DNA from: Bugula neritina
Lineage: Eukaryota; Bryozoa; Gymnolaemata; Cheilostomatida; Bugulidae
NCBI GenBank assembly: GCA_964035545.1
Contig: OZ037768.1
Location: 9,911,241 to 9,975,240, forward strand
Direction: 5' to 3'
Length of the DNA stretch: 64,000 nt
Shown: positions 46,032 to 58,000 of the stretch, one piece after another
Layout: every line of letters starts with the position of its first letter
Position numbering within the stretch: the stretch's first letter is position 1
Notes under the pieces: generated by a model
The model's database searches: none
The model's input: only the letters and a program-made list of their open reading frames with translations
Told to the model about the DNA's origin: nothing
Program-made: the position numbers and the translations under genes

Positions 46032-49000
46032 TTATAAGACTTTGAAAACATCAAACTTGACGTTTTTGTAAACTTGCTTGAAGTATGGTGATGGATCCTC
46101 CACCATGACAGTACAGAGAGGTCTTTTACCAGCATTCTCCGGATCTTCAACATCCCAAATCTCTGGCATCGTGCAACCCTTTCTGTAAAGCAACAAAGAA
46201 GAACAATAAAATGTTTCAAAACAACATTTTAATGTTAAATAGTTTTAGGAAAGTAATATTTATACTGCAAATTCAGGCAGCTGGTAGTTACATGTAGTTT
46301 CAGTACAATAGCTGTTACATTAGTATACTAGTGTGTTATATTGGTACACTAGTGCGTTACATTAGTCTGTTAGTGTGAATATAGAGGTATTTTTAACACA
46401 ATATGAATGATAAATACTAAATAAAAGAGTTGAAGGGTTTATATCACCAATACTTTTTATACCAGTAGAAGGTTTGAGGTTTGGTGATCAGACATAAAGA
46501 TATTATGTGCACCGGAAAAACTCCTCCCAGTGTTATAGGAGGGCAAAGGTGTCCTTTTATAAACACATTATGAAAATTTAAAAGATAATAGCATGTTTTG
46601 GTAGGTATTTTTGTCTCCTTATAGGTAGAATACATTTTAGAGTGTACAAAATTTTCAATTATTAGTGTCAAGCTTTTCAATGATGTGCAAAATTGATAGA
46701 GGGCAGAAGACTTATGACTTATAAATGCTAGTTGTTTATTTATATGTATAGAAATGCAAAGCAAAGACATGCACCAATGCCACCAAAGCCATTTCTAACA
46801 GGGTGAAAATGGATGGTAATATAATCATATAAATTATAGCAAAACGTACTTGGCACCACTTCTCAAACACCAGCCTCCTTCATATACAATATATTCGACA
46901 CGTAGCTCCTTGCATACATCATACAGTTCTTTCTTGGTCTTTCGGCTCGTCATTGTATATATCTTCTTTGTCCGTTTCCTTCAATACCACATACATATTT
47001 AATCTACACATACATTGGCTCTTTTTACCAAAGGATGAGATCCCAGAAAAATATACATGCACATTATATTTTAGTTTTTGTAATATACGCAGTGATTGTT
47101 TAGTTGTAATAATCATATGGTGGTAATCGTAGTTTTATTACAACCAAAAAGCTACAAGGTCAACGAACTAGTAGAGCCTAGCTTCTTAATACAAATAAAA
47201 ATTCCCATCGTCATCTTGAGCTGATCTTTGGATAGAATAGTATGGCTTTTACAGTAATGAGTAGTTTGTGCGGAACTAACAATCTTACCTAATGCCAGAG
47301 TCTTCATAATGAGGATGGTTAATGATTGGTCGCAGAGTAGATAACTTAATATTTGCCATAGTGGGCATAGGACCTCCAAAAACGGCATCTGAAAGTAGCA
47401 AAATTTAAAGAAAACACATCTGAATAAAGTTCTTAAAAAATTATTTGAAATTTCAAAAATCTGTAAATTAATTCGAAGCAAATGAGCATCTAGAAATTAG
47501 AAAAATAAAATAAATAAAATCTATTGACAGCTAAAAACTATTAAAAAATATGCTGATTAAAATAACAGCAAAAGCTCAATGAATCATACTGTCACAGCTA
47601 TATTGGCAGCAGATTTGGTTAAACCTGAGTGTATAAAACAAGACAATTCAATGCTAAGGTAGTAATTACTTTCTGGTGTAGATTCATGGATCCAATCGAT
47701 GAGATCTTCCATAGGGTAATTACTGTATTCCCCTTTGATACTCCATTGCTGTTGTAAATTACCGTAACCATAGAAACACATCATGCTAAATAGCAGTACG
47801 AGCAGAGCTCTGTGAAAGGCTATGTCTTTTATCATAGGCTCAATTACCTGCAATATTCAATATCATGCAACTAATTTGTACAATATATTATGTTTAAGTC
47901 AATTTATCTGAAAAGAAACCTTCGAGGTCACGGGTTCAAGCCCTGACAAAGGCCATTGGTGATGGTAGGAAGAGCATTCAGTCATAATTGCTCCTGTGCC
48001 CCATCTGAAAAAATTCTTAGCCCGATTCAACAAAAACTCTTTCCATCAGGGATTTTTCACAGGGATGGTGACTATAAACTTGCGTGAGAAACCTTCAATT
48101 ACTGGGTGTGTATAGCTACTGAGGTTCATTCATAGTATACTGACCTTTCGAGATGCCAGAATGCTGACAACAAGGCAAAGCTGTGGAGTAGCAAACAACT
48201 TCAATCTCATGATCACAACTGCCATAGCAACAAATGCACACATTTGAAAGATGTTGTAAAGTAGCTGAAACAGAAATAGGAATGGAAATTTTTACCGCCA
48301 TCTAATTGACTGTTTAAAAAGTGAACACCCTTTAAAACAGTGAAAGTAACAGCATCAAGGCAAAAATAATGTAAAAGTTGAGCAAAATTTTACTATTTAA
48401 ATTTTTTGTGAATAAATCAAGCAAATTTTGTTAGTGTTTTGGCTGCAAATCATTATCGTTAAAAGCAATGTTACAATTTTACGCTAAACCACTAGATTTT
48501 TCAAGACCCTACAGCCATATTCAAGTTCTATAGAAAGCGATACATACTACTTATTGAGGATTTTTAATGCTAGTTTTTCTTTGCTTCTGCAGCACTAATA
48601 ATTATCACTAGACTGGTTCAAATGTTTAAAACTCAGGCTATACAGGCTGTTAATAGAGAAAACAAGTGAAACTACCTTGCTATAGATATTTTTAGTTAGC
48701 AATAATTAGTACTAGTCCTGTAGCACTGAGGACACTCAGCCAAACAAATACGTCATCAGCAAGTGAGCCATGAATGCGCAAAACTTATTACAAAACCAAT
48801 ATGCTTGATCATACTACCATGAAGTTGTATTTACACAACAGCCAATATATCTGTGAACAATTCAATACTAAATATAACATGTCAGAGATTCTGTACAGCA
48901 TCAATTAATATTGACTGTCAACTAAAGGAAACATCCCTTTACCTCAGCATGCTCTTTCTCATCCCCCATATTTTTATCTTCAGGATACGTGATGATTCCT

Positions 49001-52000
49001 TCCTTCTTGGAGTAGAACTTATTATTTACTTCTCTTCGTAGCAGCTATTTAAGTAAGTCACAATTACTATATAATGTTCATACATTCCCATACATTCACA
49101 TGGTTTATTGCTTCAAATAAATGTAAGACATCATAAAAATACTTTTAGCCAAGCAAAGTAACGCATGTATATAAAATCACTTAACTAAAATTACGTATGC
49201 TATTTCTTACATAAAATTTCAAAATAACTATAAAAAGTAACAATGTAGTAACTCACGGTAAACACAATTAGCGCCACTGATAAGACCATGGCAGGTATTA
49301 GGCAAGTCTTAGTAAGCTTCGTGTACGTCTCGTACTCAAGGAAGTCAAACTCTGGGGCACAAGTATACAAAAGTGTGTGGAAGTTCTTAAAGTTGCCAAA
49401 TTTACTTCTTAGAATATCACCAATGTGTGCCTACAAAATAAGTTCAGCATAATAAAATAAAAATACATATATTTAATTTTTCTTTTTCAATTATGTGAAT
49501 AACAATTTTATCTATTTATATTTGTATACATGGGGGTAGCAAAAAAAGCATGAATATCCAAGAAATGTTTTTATTAATATATATTACAGCAACCAACGGC
49601 AATGTTTTGACAAAAAAGAAACTTCTAGCAATTTTCCAGTTCTGGGTTGTTGCCTATGTCTATATGAAGAGCATAAATGCAGGTCCGGGACAGAATAATT
49701 CTGATATTGTAAAAAGTATAGCTTAGTTACTCCCCCTAAGCTATGTACAGAGACTTTAAAGTGTACTCATAAACATGGCTTCATGGGAAAAGAGATCTGG
49801 CTGCAACATACTAATACAGTTATCTGCCGTGGTAAAATCTTAGAAGACAAAGGTCAAAGATTAGTATATATTGCACAAGCTTTCAAATAGCTACACATAT
49901 ATTGAATGCTTTATTCATGTTTGAGGTAGGTGCAGTAATGGAGAAATTGAGAAAAGCATGTGTTCCAGATTAGAAATGTAGCATAAGAAGTTATGTTCTC
50001 ACAAGAATTTCAACCCGCTCCCAAACCAAAATTTATAAAGAAATTAAAAGAACCTAGGCTATCTCAATTTCTCCACTACTGCTCCCAAATGTCATTCTCT
50101 CATCCCAGTAATATGTTTCAAAAGTTGTATATGTCTTTGAACCTAATTTTCTCAAAAACATACTTTCAACATCTGAATTACTTTCCTGGTGAGCAGAAGC
50201 ATAACAGGAAACACTCTGTGTATATAACTTACAATATATTTCAAATGTCATAGATTAGATTTTTATAGAATAAAACATGTGGATACACACTCTATGCTTT
50301 ACAGTAAGATGGCAAAGGGCAATGACCTAATAACACTCACATCGTCTTCGACTTGAAGGAGCTTTCCCAGAAGCACCTTCAGACCAACCATACCTATCAG
50401 CAAGACTACGCCTTGCACTACGAGTATTAAAGGGCGGATTTTCAACTTCTGTAGAACACCATCAAGCAGCAATATGACCTAAACATGTGCCAGATGTAGA
50501 AATTAGTAAACATACAAAGGTTTAATTGATTTACGATCAGGCTTTATCACAAATGACCAACATTGCATTCACAATCTCATACCACCTACATAATGCAACA
50601 TTAAATCCTGTTTAATAATGAAGGTTTTACTGACGGAACAACCTGCATCATGCAAAAGGAGTGAGTACACAGTAGTATTTGTAAGTAAATACTTAGATTA
50701 GAGTTAGGTTGCTGTAGTAGTTTGTGTTTTTTTTTTTAGTATAAATGCATGATTTTAGAAACATAATATAATATTCCTTAATAAATCAATAGAATGATAT
50801 GCTCTTTAGCATATTGTTGTATTGATTTATTAAGGAATATTATATTATGTTTCTAAAATCATGCATTTATACTAAAAAAAAACTTACAACTTACTACAGC
50901 AAGCTAACTCTAATCTAGAGCAAAAAACTTATATCAAATTGAATTTTGAGTTAAATATAAAACTTTTTTTTAAATATATGCAATCCTAATAAAGCATTCT
51001 ATTTAAATTCGTAACATCCATTTAGAATTGACCATATAAATAAATACTTCATCAACTAATGAATACATTCTCATGGTATAAGAAGTACAATATATTCACA
51101 CAATAGGAGTTCGTGTTACAGTTGATATAAACTTATGTATAACTTACGGCAACGGATAAGATACAGGAGGCATAGAACGAGGTGAGTAACATCTCATTTC
51201 CAAAAAGCAGCACAAAGCTTGTAGCTATTCCCATCTAAAACCATTAAAATATGTATATGTTGAAATAAGTTCAAATCATGAAACTAAGATTTCATTATTA
51301 TCAATATTTTAATGGAATGTTTAAAAATTAAGGGCAAATTATCGCTTCTTCACTCGGTAAAAAAATATTTCTATCAAAACTGCGAGCTGTGTTGATAAGT
51401 TATCAACTAATGAAATATTAAACATTGTCATGTTTAATAGAACATATAATTAATATATACGTTGAGACTGTCTAATACCTACAGCATGGCCAATCAGAAC
51501 AAGCTTCATTCTCTTGTAGTTGATATAACCAAGGACATAGCAGCCTAGAACAGCAACCAGCTGAGTCATCAGAGCAAACTGGGCAAACTGCAACATAACA
51601 CAACAGATAAAACACATTGACTTTCTATCTGTTTTATCTAGTAAAACCTCTCGAGATACTTGTCTCTAATGCTTAATAATATTTAGCATGTTGTTAAGCA
51701 AGTGGCTCAGATTTGAAGCTACTGCAGCTGTTAGTAATCCAAAAAGTATATTTGAGCAAGAAGTGCAAAATGTGTTTAATCTATACACTTTTAGTAGGGC
51801 TAGTTAATGTATAATCAACACAAAAATGCTTTTAAAGATCTAATTGTTATATAGAATGGGAATGCAGCGTTGGCCTAAAATTGCATTTGATGTCAGAAAG
51901 GGCACCCAATTCCTGGCACTAAGTCAGCTACAGAGAAATTTGGTGAGGGAAAGTTTCTTCTAAGAAAGCGAGAACTTAAACCACAATACAATGAGTGAGT

Positions 52001-55000
52001 TGTTAATAATAAACTTTTTATGAAAGAAAAAACTAACAAAAATCATAACATGGATGGCCGTGGCTACTCACATACCAAAGAGTTATGAACCAACAAGAGG
52101 CTCTCTCACCTGCCAAGGTAACATGAAGCTCACTATGCACAAAGCTAGGTAAACAGAATCTTTGAGACTTGGACTGCGCTTTCTAAGAAATGACAGAAGG
52201 ACAGAAGAAAAGGTAAGCATTGCAATCTCTCAGTATTGAGGGGTAAAACAGGTTGGGATTTGTTAGTTGAATAGTGGGAAAGTAATCAGTGTAATGTGAT
52301 ATTTTTAAAAAATGCGTATAAAACAAAGCACTAATTAAAAAATATATATCACAGTTTGTAAATTTCTTGCAGCAATCAAGCGTTAAGATTTGAGTTTCAA
52401 CAAGAAATTGAAAATTATTTGGAAACGTGTATTTGTGCAGCAAAAGTGAATTTCCGATTAGAACTCCAAATAAGCTGCCATGGTGCATGTGCATGGATAT
52501 TGGAGTGGGATTCATAGCACTACACCATAACATTATAAAATTGAAACAAAATTGTACATACTTGAGCATATAAGACAAGAAGAACATTTCTGACACTAAA
52601 ATTGGAAAGGCAAAACTTTCTCTTAGTGGTGGAGTCCACATCACACGAGTGCATTCGCCGTGGTTAAGAAAATATCCACCTACGGTGAGTAGCCCACCAA
52701 ATATACTTCCGCTAGAAACATACAGCATAGGAATGGTCAACAATTGGAATGCAAAAGAAACATATGATAAAAATATTCGTTCATACTGAGTTTTGTATAA
52801 GTTTCAACAGCTACAAAATAAATATCATTCAACAAAAGGTTTCAACTAAAAGTTGCTGGAGATTTCAATACAAATTATTTCTTGTGTAAAAAATATTTCA
52901 AATAACCATGCTATAAAAATTACTAACTATGCTTTTAACAATGAAATGATTACCAGTTTCTTCAGTTACTAGTTGAAAATTTTATTTGGTAGCTTAGTAC
53001 GGCCCGTAACAAATGGCATACCTTAGAAAAGTGCCAAAGAGAAAATACAATCCCATCATAGCCCCGTTAAGGTTCATCACAGCTGTTACATAGAAGTAAG
53101 TTGGTTCACCTATTCCTGCAAGTAGTAAAGGAGTTAGTATAGGCAAGGGTTATGACCACCTGACAAGTGTGTTTTTAATATTACGAGATAGTCCAATGCA
53201 TTTAACTAACATTGCCAACCAAAATTCGTTATTGCTATTGTACCATAAACAGTAGTTTAATGATAAAATATAATTACCTTCACAGCTGGGTACTGAGGAT
53301 TTGCCTTCTCCTCTATTGATGGAGTAACACATTCTCACATTCCATTTGTTATCCTCTGATATTTTCATGAACACTCTATAGGCAGCGCCAAGTATTACCT
53401 AACCAGACAATAACTACCCATAAGTCATGGGTCATTTTACTTAATTTAGTACACACTGAATATCTTCAGTTTTTAGTTATTTTTCATCATATAACTACTA
53501 ATGAACATAGGTTTTTGATCAAAACTAGAAAAACACCAATAAATACACCTAAATAATCAAAGTTCTTTTTAATTTTGCTTCATTTCCCATGTTTTTTCCT
53601 AATTGCTGAGCTACTTCTGGTTACGGACCGTTACGGTTTTTTCGTAACGGTCCGCACTCCTAATAAGCTAAATAAATAAGAAAAATCATTGAAAATCAAG
53701 CAAAATTAAAAAGAACCTTAATTATTTTGGTGCATTTATTGGTGTTTTATTAGTTTTGAGCAAAAAGCCATGTTCATTACCATTTAAATTGTGAAAAATA
53801 GCTAAAAACTAGAGATTTAAGTGTGTACTAAATTAAGTAAAATGGCCCTCATGTGAAATATTAGTAAATGAATATAATCAGATAAATAACATGTATTCAA
53901 ATGCAGAATAATTGATTGCACCATTCAATATAAAAGAGTTATCTGTCTCAGAAAACTAAGCAAAATTCTAACCAAACTCGCCGATACCAGGAATGAATAA
54001 GCCCTAAATTAGCGGCTCATCAATCATTATAGTACAGTATTTAACATAAATCAGTCTGAAATAATCGCCAACTCACAGAGGAAGTAAAGGTAAATCAATA
54101 GTCATTTGCACCACAAACTACACGTCACCATCACCGGCAATAAGCAAAGCACAGAACTATATACATGCTGTGCCAAATAAAGTTGATCAACCACTAGCTT
54201 TTGAAACTACTTAAATCAGTGAGAAAATACCGGACTAAATAATACGACAACAGCAGACTCTCATGCAATCAAAGGTTTTTCTTACTTTTATAAAAAGAAT
54301 AGCAATATTCTGATAATCTGCAACCAACAGGTACAAAAAGTATATAGAGTTTTCCTACCACAAAAATGCAGCTGAAAATGAGGCTAATAAAAATTATTGA
54401 ACTTATCTTTAAAAGCAAAAAAAACATATATATCATAAAATTTCGTGAAAAAAGAAACAGTTGGCTGAAAGATTACCTCCGGGTACAGGTTGAAACGCTT
54501 CAGTGTATTGATGGTGTCTGGAAACTCAGTTACATTATCACTCGTGATTCGATGCAAGCCATTACTGAATGATGGAGCATCAATAATAGTTTTAAAGTAG
54601 GAGTAATAGAGTCCCTGAAACGCAACAAAGATAAAACAACTTACTTTATATTAAGAACAAATTCAGACAAAGTTGAATCATTCTTTGCTTGCTACATGAT
54701 TTACATCACCTCTTCCCTTACTTTTAAATTAAATACTAAAACAGTAGAACTTTGAAGCGTTAAAAAATGGAAATTCTACATTATTGAATATACATGCAAT
54801 GTGTGAGAATACCAATAGTGAGTTCTTCAGCACTATTACGAGTAATATCTTACTATGATAGATTTGTGAACAAGATTAATTGCTTTCATTTGTTGGACAG
54901 GTTAAACATTTTAAGTACTTTGTAAAACAAAAGTCATCTCATCTCAAATCGAAAAAAAATTAGAGACGGAAGTCAATCACATGACTGTCTAAAAATATGA

Positions 55001-56021
55001 AACGCTTGAAAAGTCAGCAGGCACTTGGCTACACTAACTGTTTTATTTTCTTTGCATTGAGGCTCCATTACTATTACTATTCAATTCAATAGTATTTTAT
55101 TTTAATGACAAACTCTAAGCTAAATTAAATTCACTGTCCGATCCGGTTTAAAAATAGCTTCAGTTGATGAAACTATACCTCAAATCAAAATAGAATCACT
55201 GAAATAATACAAAATGAATCAAACCACTAACATAGTTTTACTTATAAAAATTGAACATTTTCTGCATAAAAATGCCTTACTTGCTGTCTACTAAGTTTTG
55301 ATTCTTTGTTAACCATTGATGGAAATCGAAAACATGTATATTTTACAATGTGCTTCAATTGCATCTAGAGTCTAGACCATAACTACATTCACAGTCATAG
55401 CTTTATCCACATAAGCACGTATTAAAAGCACTTAATGTCAACTTCTCACCCTTAGCTGAAACGTACAACAATCAATTTCCACTTCCTTCTACTATATTAG
55501 CCACTTCCACGACTGTCAAGGAAGTCAACGCAAAGATATTAAGCTTGGGTAAAAAGTAATAACTATGCTGATGAAATGCTGAGACTAACCATTTCAGTTC
55601 GAAAAGCCATTTCTCTTTCCAGGTTTGATAAGTGAGAAAAATGCTTATCATCTTCAAACAGATTGAAAATATGTTGACGATGCATAATGGAGATCGAAAT
55701 CGCTAAAACAAAAAGATGTATACTTTAACTGTTTATATTCCATGACACAATAATTTGTCATAGCTTGCAAATGTAACTCAGCGTTAAACATTAAAATCTA
55801 AAAAAATAGGCTTACAGTGTCAAATAATTAGCACAATCCTTGCACTTACTGAGTATTACTACAGCACTCCACCAAAATACATTCTGTCTCATCTTGCTGT
55901 AGTCTTCACCAGAATCTTTCTTTTTTGGTTTTGGCAGAGGTGGGGAGGCTTTGGTCTCGACTTTCTTCTTTGCCACATCACCAGATTCCCCAGCTTTTCC
56001 ATTTCTTCTTTTAAGCGTCAT
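46032..56021 (-). CDS. DPY19L1: DPY19-like protein C-mannosyltransferase, 17 exons
   Basis: Exons in order: 56021-55850, 55702-55590, 54614-54477, 53398-53278, 53115-53022, 52711-52562, 52182-52110, 51587-51483, 51234-51148, 50478-50341, 49430-49257, 49044-48943, 48264-48145, 47847-47670, 47388-47289, 46978-46850, 46182-46032. All phases agree, giving 714 codons plus TAA. A basic cytosolic N terminus precedes the first membrane segment; the luminal loop has [39 protein letters not shown] and [57 protein letters not shown] and [20 protein letters not shown] follow, ending at [21 protein letters not shown]. These are hallmarks of the DPY19L1/2 branch. The family transfers mannose from dolichol-phosphate-mannose to tryptophan of WxxW motifs (thrombospondin repeats, UNC-5) in the ER, with many membrane spans. 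Introns contain a foldback element, a long hairpin and a SINE. Which vertebrate paralogue is closest is not settled. Confidence 0.94.
46314..46376. repeat. 21-bp tandem repeat, 3 copies
   Basis: Three imperfect units of GTTACATTAGTATACTAGTG, plus one base, lie in the sequence between the last two exons of the DPY19 gene. Confidence 0.75.
47925..48100 (+). repeat. tRNA-derived SINE, 5'-truncated, in DPY19 intron
   Basis: GGTTCAAGCCC (47933-47943) matches the pol III B-box consensus exactly. It is followed by a body (GGTGATGGTAGGAAGAGCAT, CAGTCATAATTGCTCCTGTG) and a tail (CTTAGCCCGATTCAA, CCATCAGGGATTTTTCACAG) that recur at 37.33 kb and 56.19 kb respectively. No A box is visible, so the 5' end is lost. 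Confidence 0.7.
49923..50085. mobile_element. 163-bp MITE, copy 1
   Basis: Inverted ends: GTGCAGTAATGGAGAAATTG at the left, complement of AGCAGTAGTGGAGAAATTG at the right. The interior (TTAGAAATGTAGCA, AAAATTTATAAAGAAATT) recurs in reverse orientation at 61944-62090. Target duplication not clear at this copy. It sits in a DPY19 intron. Confidence 0.75.
50693..50917. repeat. 225-bp near-perfect hairpin in DPY19 intron
   Basis: Two arms of about 110 bp. The left arm runs TAGATTAGAGTTAG, GTATAAATGCATGATTTTAG, AATATTCCTTAATAAATCAA; the right arm is its complement with few mismatches. The apex near 50805 (ATATGCT/AGCATAT) is also paired. It is probably a foldback transposon remnant. Confidence 0.85.
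53429..53848. mobile_element. 420-bp foldback element, copy 2 (TCAT target duplication)
   Basis: Same ends (GGGTCATTTTACTTAATTTA), same central GCGGACCGT-type stem and same length as 37996-38415. TCAT at 53425-53428 is repeated at 53849-53852. It lies in the DPY19 intron upstream of exon 53398-53278. Confidence 0.88.
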
Positions 56022-56340
56022 TATGTCAATCGATTACACCTTATTGACCTTAAAAATATACAATATTTATTTAATATCATTATCATGCAATTATTAAACA
56101 ATGTCAGAAAAAGCATCAGGTTATGATTATTTATGCACTACAAGCTGAAGCAAAGATGCGTAAAACCATGTTTGCAGCATGGTTAAAGGCACAGTCCTTA
56201 GCCTGCTTAAAAACCCTTACCATCAGGGGGTTTCACAGAGAAAGAGAATTAAAAAATAGGAGTTAATATATTCAAAATACAGCAGAACAAATATAAGTTA
56301 AAGTTCCACCTAAATTTCAACTTGTATTTAACCAGTAACT
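56022..56340. other. upstream flank of DPY19 gene with SINE tail fragment
   Basis: Probable 5'UTR/promoter of the DPY19 gene. 56190-56245 (CCTTAGCCTGCTTAAAAACCC, CCATCAGGGGGTTTCACAG, written as separate words) matches the tail of the SINE at 48.0 kb. Confidence 0.5.
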
Positions 56341-58000
56341 GCTATAACAGTTATACTATAAGTATAAATATATTGAATTTAATGTAATAATTATAATAAA
56401 TATAATATTCAATTCCATAACAATTACATATAACATTAACTATAATAATAATAAACATAAGTATAATAAATGACGAAATTAAATATTTATATAATTATAA
56501 TAATATTATTATATTTACTTTTAAATTGACACTAATATTTTAAAAGTTTTAATAACAATTAGAATTAATAATTATTAAATATAATCATATATAATTATAA
56601 TTATTATTATAAATATATTCAGCATGAATACGAATATTCACTATTTATATTTAATTTCATATTAATATTACTAGAATTATTTATATCACCATTATCACCT
56701 TTATTATAAATCTAACTTAAATTAATTATATTCATAATAAATAATAAAATACAATCAGTATCATTCTGATTTATTATTTATATTAATATTAAATTTAATA
56801 ATTTGATTTCATCTATTAATTTCAAAAAATCTGAAGAAAAGATAAGGGTAACAAGAAACACTATTTTAATAAACCATCTCTATAATAAATAGCATAATAA
56901 TTATTAGTGTTATCATTAGCAGACTTAGAAACGACTTAGAAACGATTGAAATAACTAACAACTCTACAATCCAATAAACTCACTGAAAGTGAATCAGAAT
57001 GGGTGTCCAGTTGGCATCTGCAAAAATGAAACTACATTTACCGAAAATGAAAATATAAAGTCTTTCAAAAACGTCGGTAGTTCATTTCTAAACACGAGTT
57101 TTTAGCGGCATAGAATTGAATACGGCAAAACTATCGCATGTTATTAAATTTGTGAAAAGATAACTTTCAACACTATTTTAGCGACCCAGGGAGAATCAAA
57201 AGAGAGTCATTCACATTCACATTGTGATTGTCACTGTGATTTTAAATAATATTAAATTTGGTATAGTCATACTCATAAGTCATAATGATAATTGCCATCG
57301 TGAAGTTGTAATCAATAAATTACAGTATGTTAATGAGTATGGCAATTGCAAGTTCAAGTTGTAATTAATCTAAAAGTAAATCTAGTTGATTACTGATTAG
57401 TAAATGTAATACTAATATTAATATTTTAACTTATTATTAGTACTAGCGAAACTAAGACTATTTACTTATTTTGATATTAATTTTTCCTTCTCTTTCCCCA
57501 TAATACATTGTAACTGGTACTTTGTAGTAATAGTTATCTTTTAGTTTTATAGTTGGAGTATAACTATAAGTATAAGTATGCAAATTTGTCTATACCACAC
57601 ATAATCATAATGATAATCATAATGATAATCATAATAATAAAGTACTTAGTATTTAGTTTTATCACTGAGTGATAGAGCTAAACATTTTTTATAATATCAT
57701 TATAGTTTTGATAATATTAATTGTTTATTAAATTTGATAAGTATCACTATTACTATTAGTATTAGTATTACAGTATGAGTATTAGCATTGATACAATTAC
57801 TAGTAGTAGTAGACGTAGTAATCTCATCAAATAAGTTATTAACCCTAACAATAAGACTAAGTGTAACATAGTAGAAGCAGTAAAATGTATTTGTAAACTA
57901 AAGTTGTAAAGAAAAGAAGATTTACCTTCCACTCGTAGCTTGTCAGAAGCCAGCATGAGCATAAGACCTAAGTATGAGTATCAAATTCAATATGACTTGT
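56340..58000. repeat. AT-rich cryptically simple tract
   Basis: 56340-56830 consists almost only of A and T words such as ATTATAATAAATATA. 57200-57800 repeats the style of the 2.7-3.5 kb tract (CATAATGATAATC repeats at 57600-57640, AGTATTAGTATTAC at 57750-57775, AAGTTGTAATC). No gene seen. Confidence 0.6.

Noticed and set aside
49993-50253. Opposed open frames on both strands as small genes
   Set aside because: They largely overlap the 163-bp MITE and its flank and match no family.
52183-52743. 186-residue minus-strand ORF as one protein
   Set aside because: Only 52711-52562 is coding (a DPY19 exon); the rest is intron read-through.
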